From Verrucomicrobiales bacterium (GTDB lineage: Bacteria; Verrucomicrobiota; Verrucomicrobiia; Verrucomicrobiales; DEV007): a DNA stretch of 5,784 nt. Every line of letters begins with the position of its first letter. Positions within the stretch are counted from its first letter, which is position 1. Below the pieces are notes generated by a model. It was not told the DNA's origin. It ran no database searches and saw nothing but the letters and a program-made list of their open reading frames with translations. Below are positions 5,599 to 5,784 of the stretch, in pieces. The position numbers and the translations under genes were made by a program. Location: NCBI GenBank assembly GCA_022424805.1, contig JAKMGR010000315.1, forward strand, positions 1 through 5,784. The letters run 5' to 3'.

Positions 5599-5784
5599 TT
5601 AGAGGGACGCAGTTGGTGTTTCCTCGACTTCTTCTTTCGGCTCGACGGTTGGTTTGTCCATCGTTTCGTTGCTTCCTGGCTTGGTGACTTCGCTGGAAAT
5701 GTAGTCGGCGAGGAGGTCAACTTTAAACTCCCATCCGATAATCTCAGCTTCTTTGTTTCCTGCATGACGGAAGCCGACCTGAAC
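5599..5784 (-). CDS. Unidentified protein, C-terminal 61 residues (5' end outside window)
   Basis: The frame is open from the right edge of the window to a TAA at 5599-5601. The first visible half, starting VQVGFRHAGNKEAEIIGWEF and continuing KVDLLADYIS, looks like the end of a folded domain. The second half (SEVTKPGSNETMDKPTVEPK, then EEVEETPTASL) is acidic and Pro/Thr-rich and looks like a disordered tail. I do not recognise the family. It is more than an extension of ffh: the ffh frame also runs through this region, but homology puts the ffh start at 5510 and its sequence here is low-quality. Coding potential is supported by the sensible composition of this frame up to the stop. The gene lies on the same strand as ffh with an 88-base gap, so an operon is possible. 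Confidence 0.66.
   Translation of the reverse strand, partial: VQVGFRHAGNKEAEIIGWEFKVDLLADYISSEVTKPGSNETMDKPTVEPKEEVEETPTASL

Noticed and set aside
5511..5765. 85 extra N-terminal codons for Ffh
   Set aside because: The Ffh N domain begins exactly at the ATG at 5510. The upstream residues are basic, low-complexity and lie over another gene's coding end.

Overview
The window holds the end of one gene, a stretch of decayed genes, one large intact gene for an exported protein, a complete housekeeping gene, and the tail of another gene. The large exported propeller protein, with its degenerate methyltransferase-like insert and Cys-rich C-terminal region, is a type I associate with Planctomycetota, Verrucomicrobiota and relatives (PVC group). 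Genes without clear Shine-Dalgarno sites and a small EF-hand protein with a Lys/Gly-rich tail fit that too. A verrucomicrobial or similar origin is an inference, not shown by a marker gene.

Layout. 1-585 (+) is the C-terminal membrane domain of an MgtE magnesium transporter whose gene begins left of the window. 557-1157 (-) has no intact gene but contains two recognisable broken ones. One is an EF-hand protein (about 557-1011) that changes frame at an A6 run. The other is the N-terminal receiver part of an OmpR/PhoB-type response regulator (1009-1157), which has lost its central part including the phospho-acceptor Asp. The two remnants are joined head to tail inside the codons for the receiver's GADD motif. 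After a 147-base gap, 1305-4094 (+) encodes a 929-residue secreted protein with PQQ-type beta-propeller repeats. It converges on ffh (4170-5510, -), the GTPase of the signal recognition particle, with a small hairpin in the 75-base gap. Upstream of ffh on the same strand, 5599-5784 (-) is the C-terminus of a protein I could not identify. An 88-base spacer with a perfect GCGAAGC-type hairpin separates it from ffh.

How the parts relate. The genes do not form one pathway. ffh and the gene before it may share a transcript. The propeller gene stands alone and its protein should be exported through the Sec system. The 557-1157 region looks like a deletion-driven gene graveyard between two transcribed genes and is the most unusual part of the window. 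I found no RNA gene, CRISPR array, transposase or attachment site.
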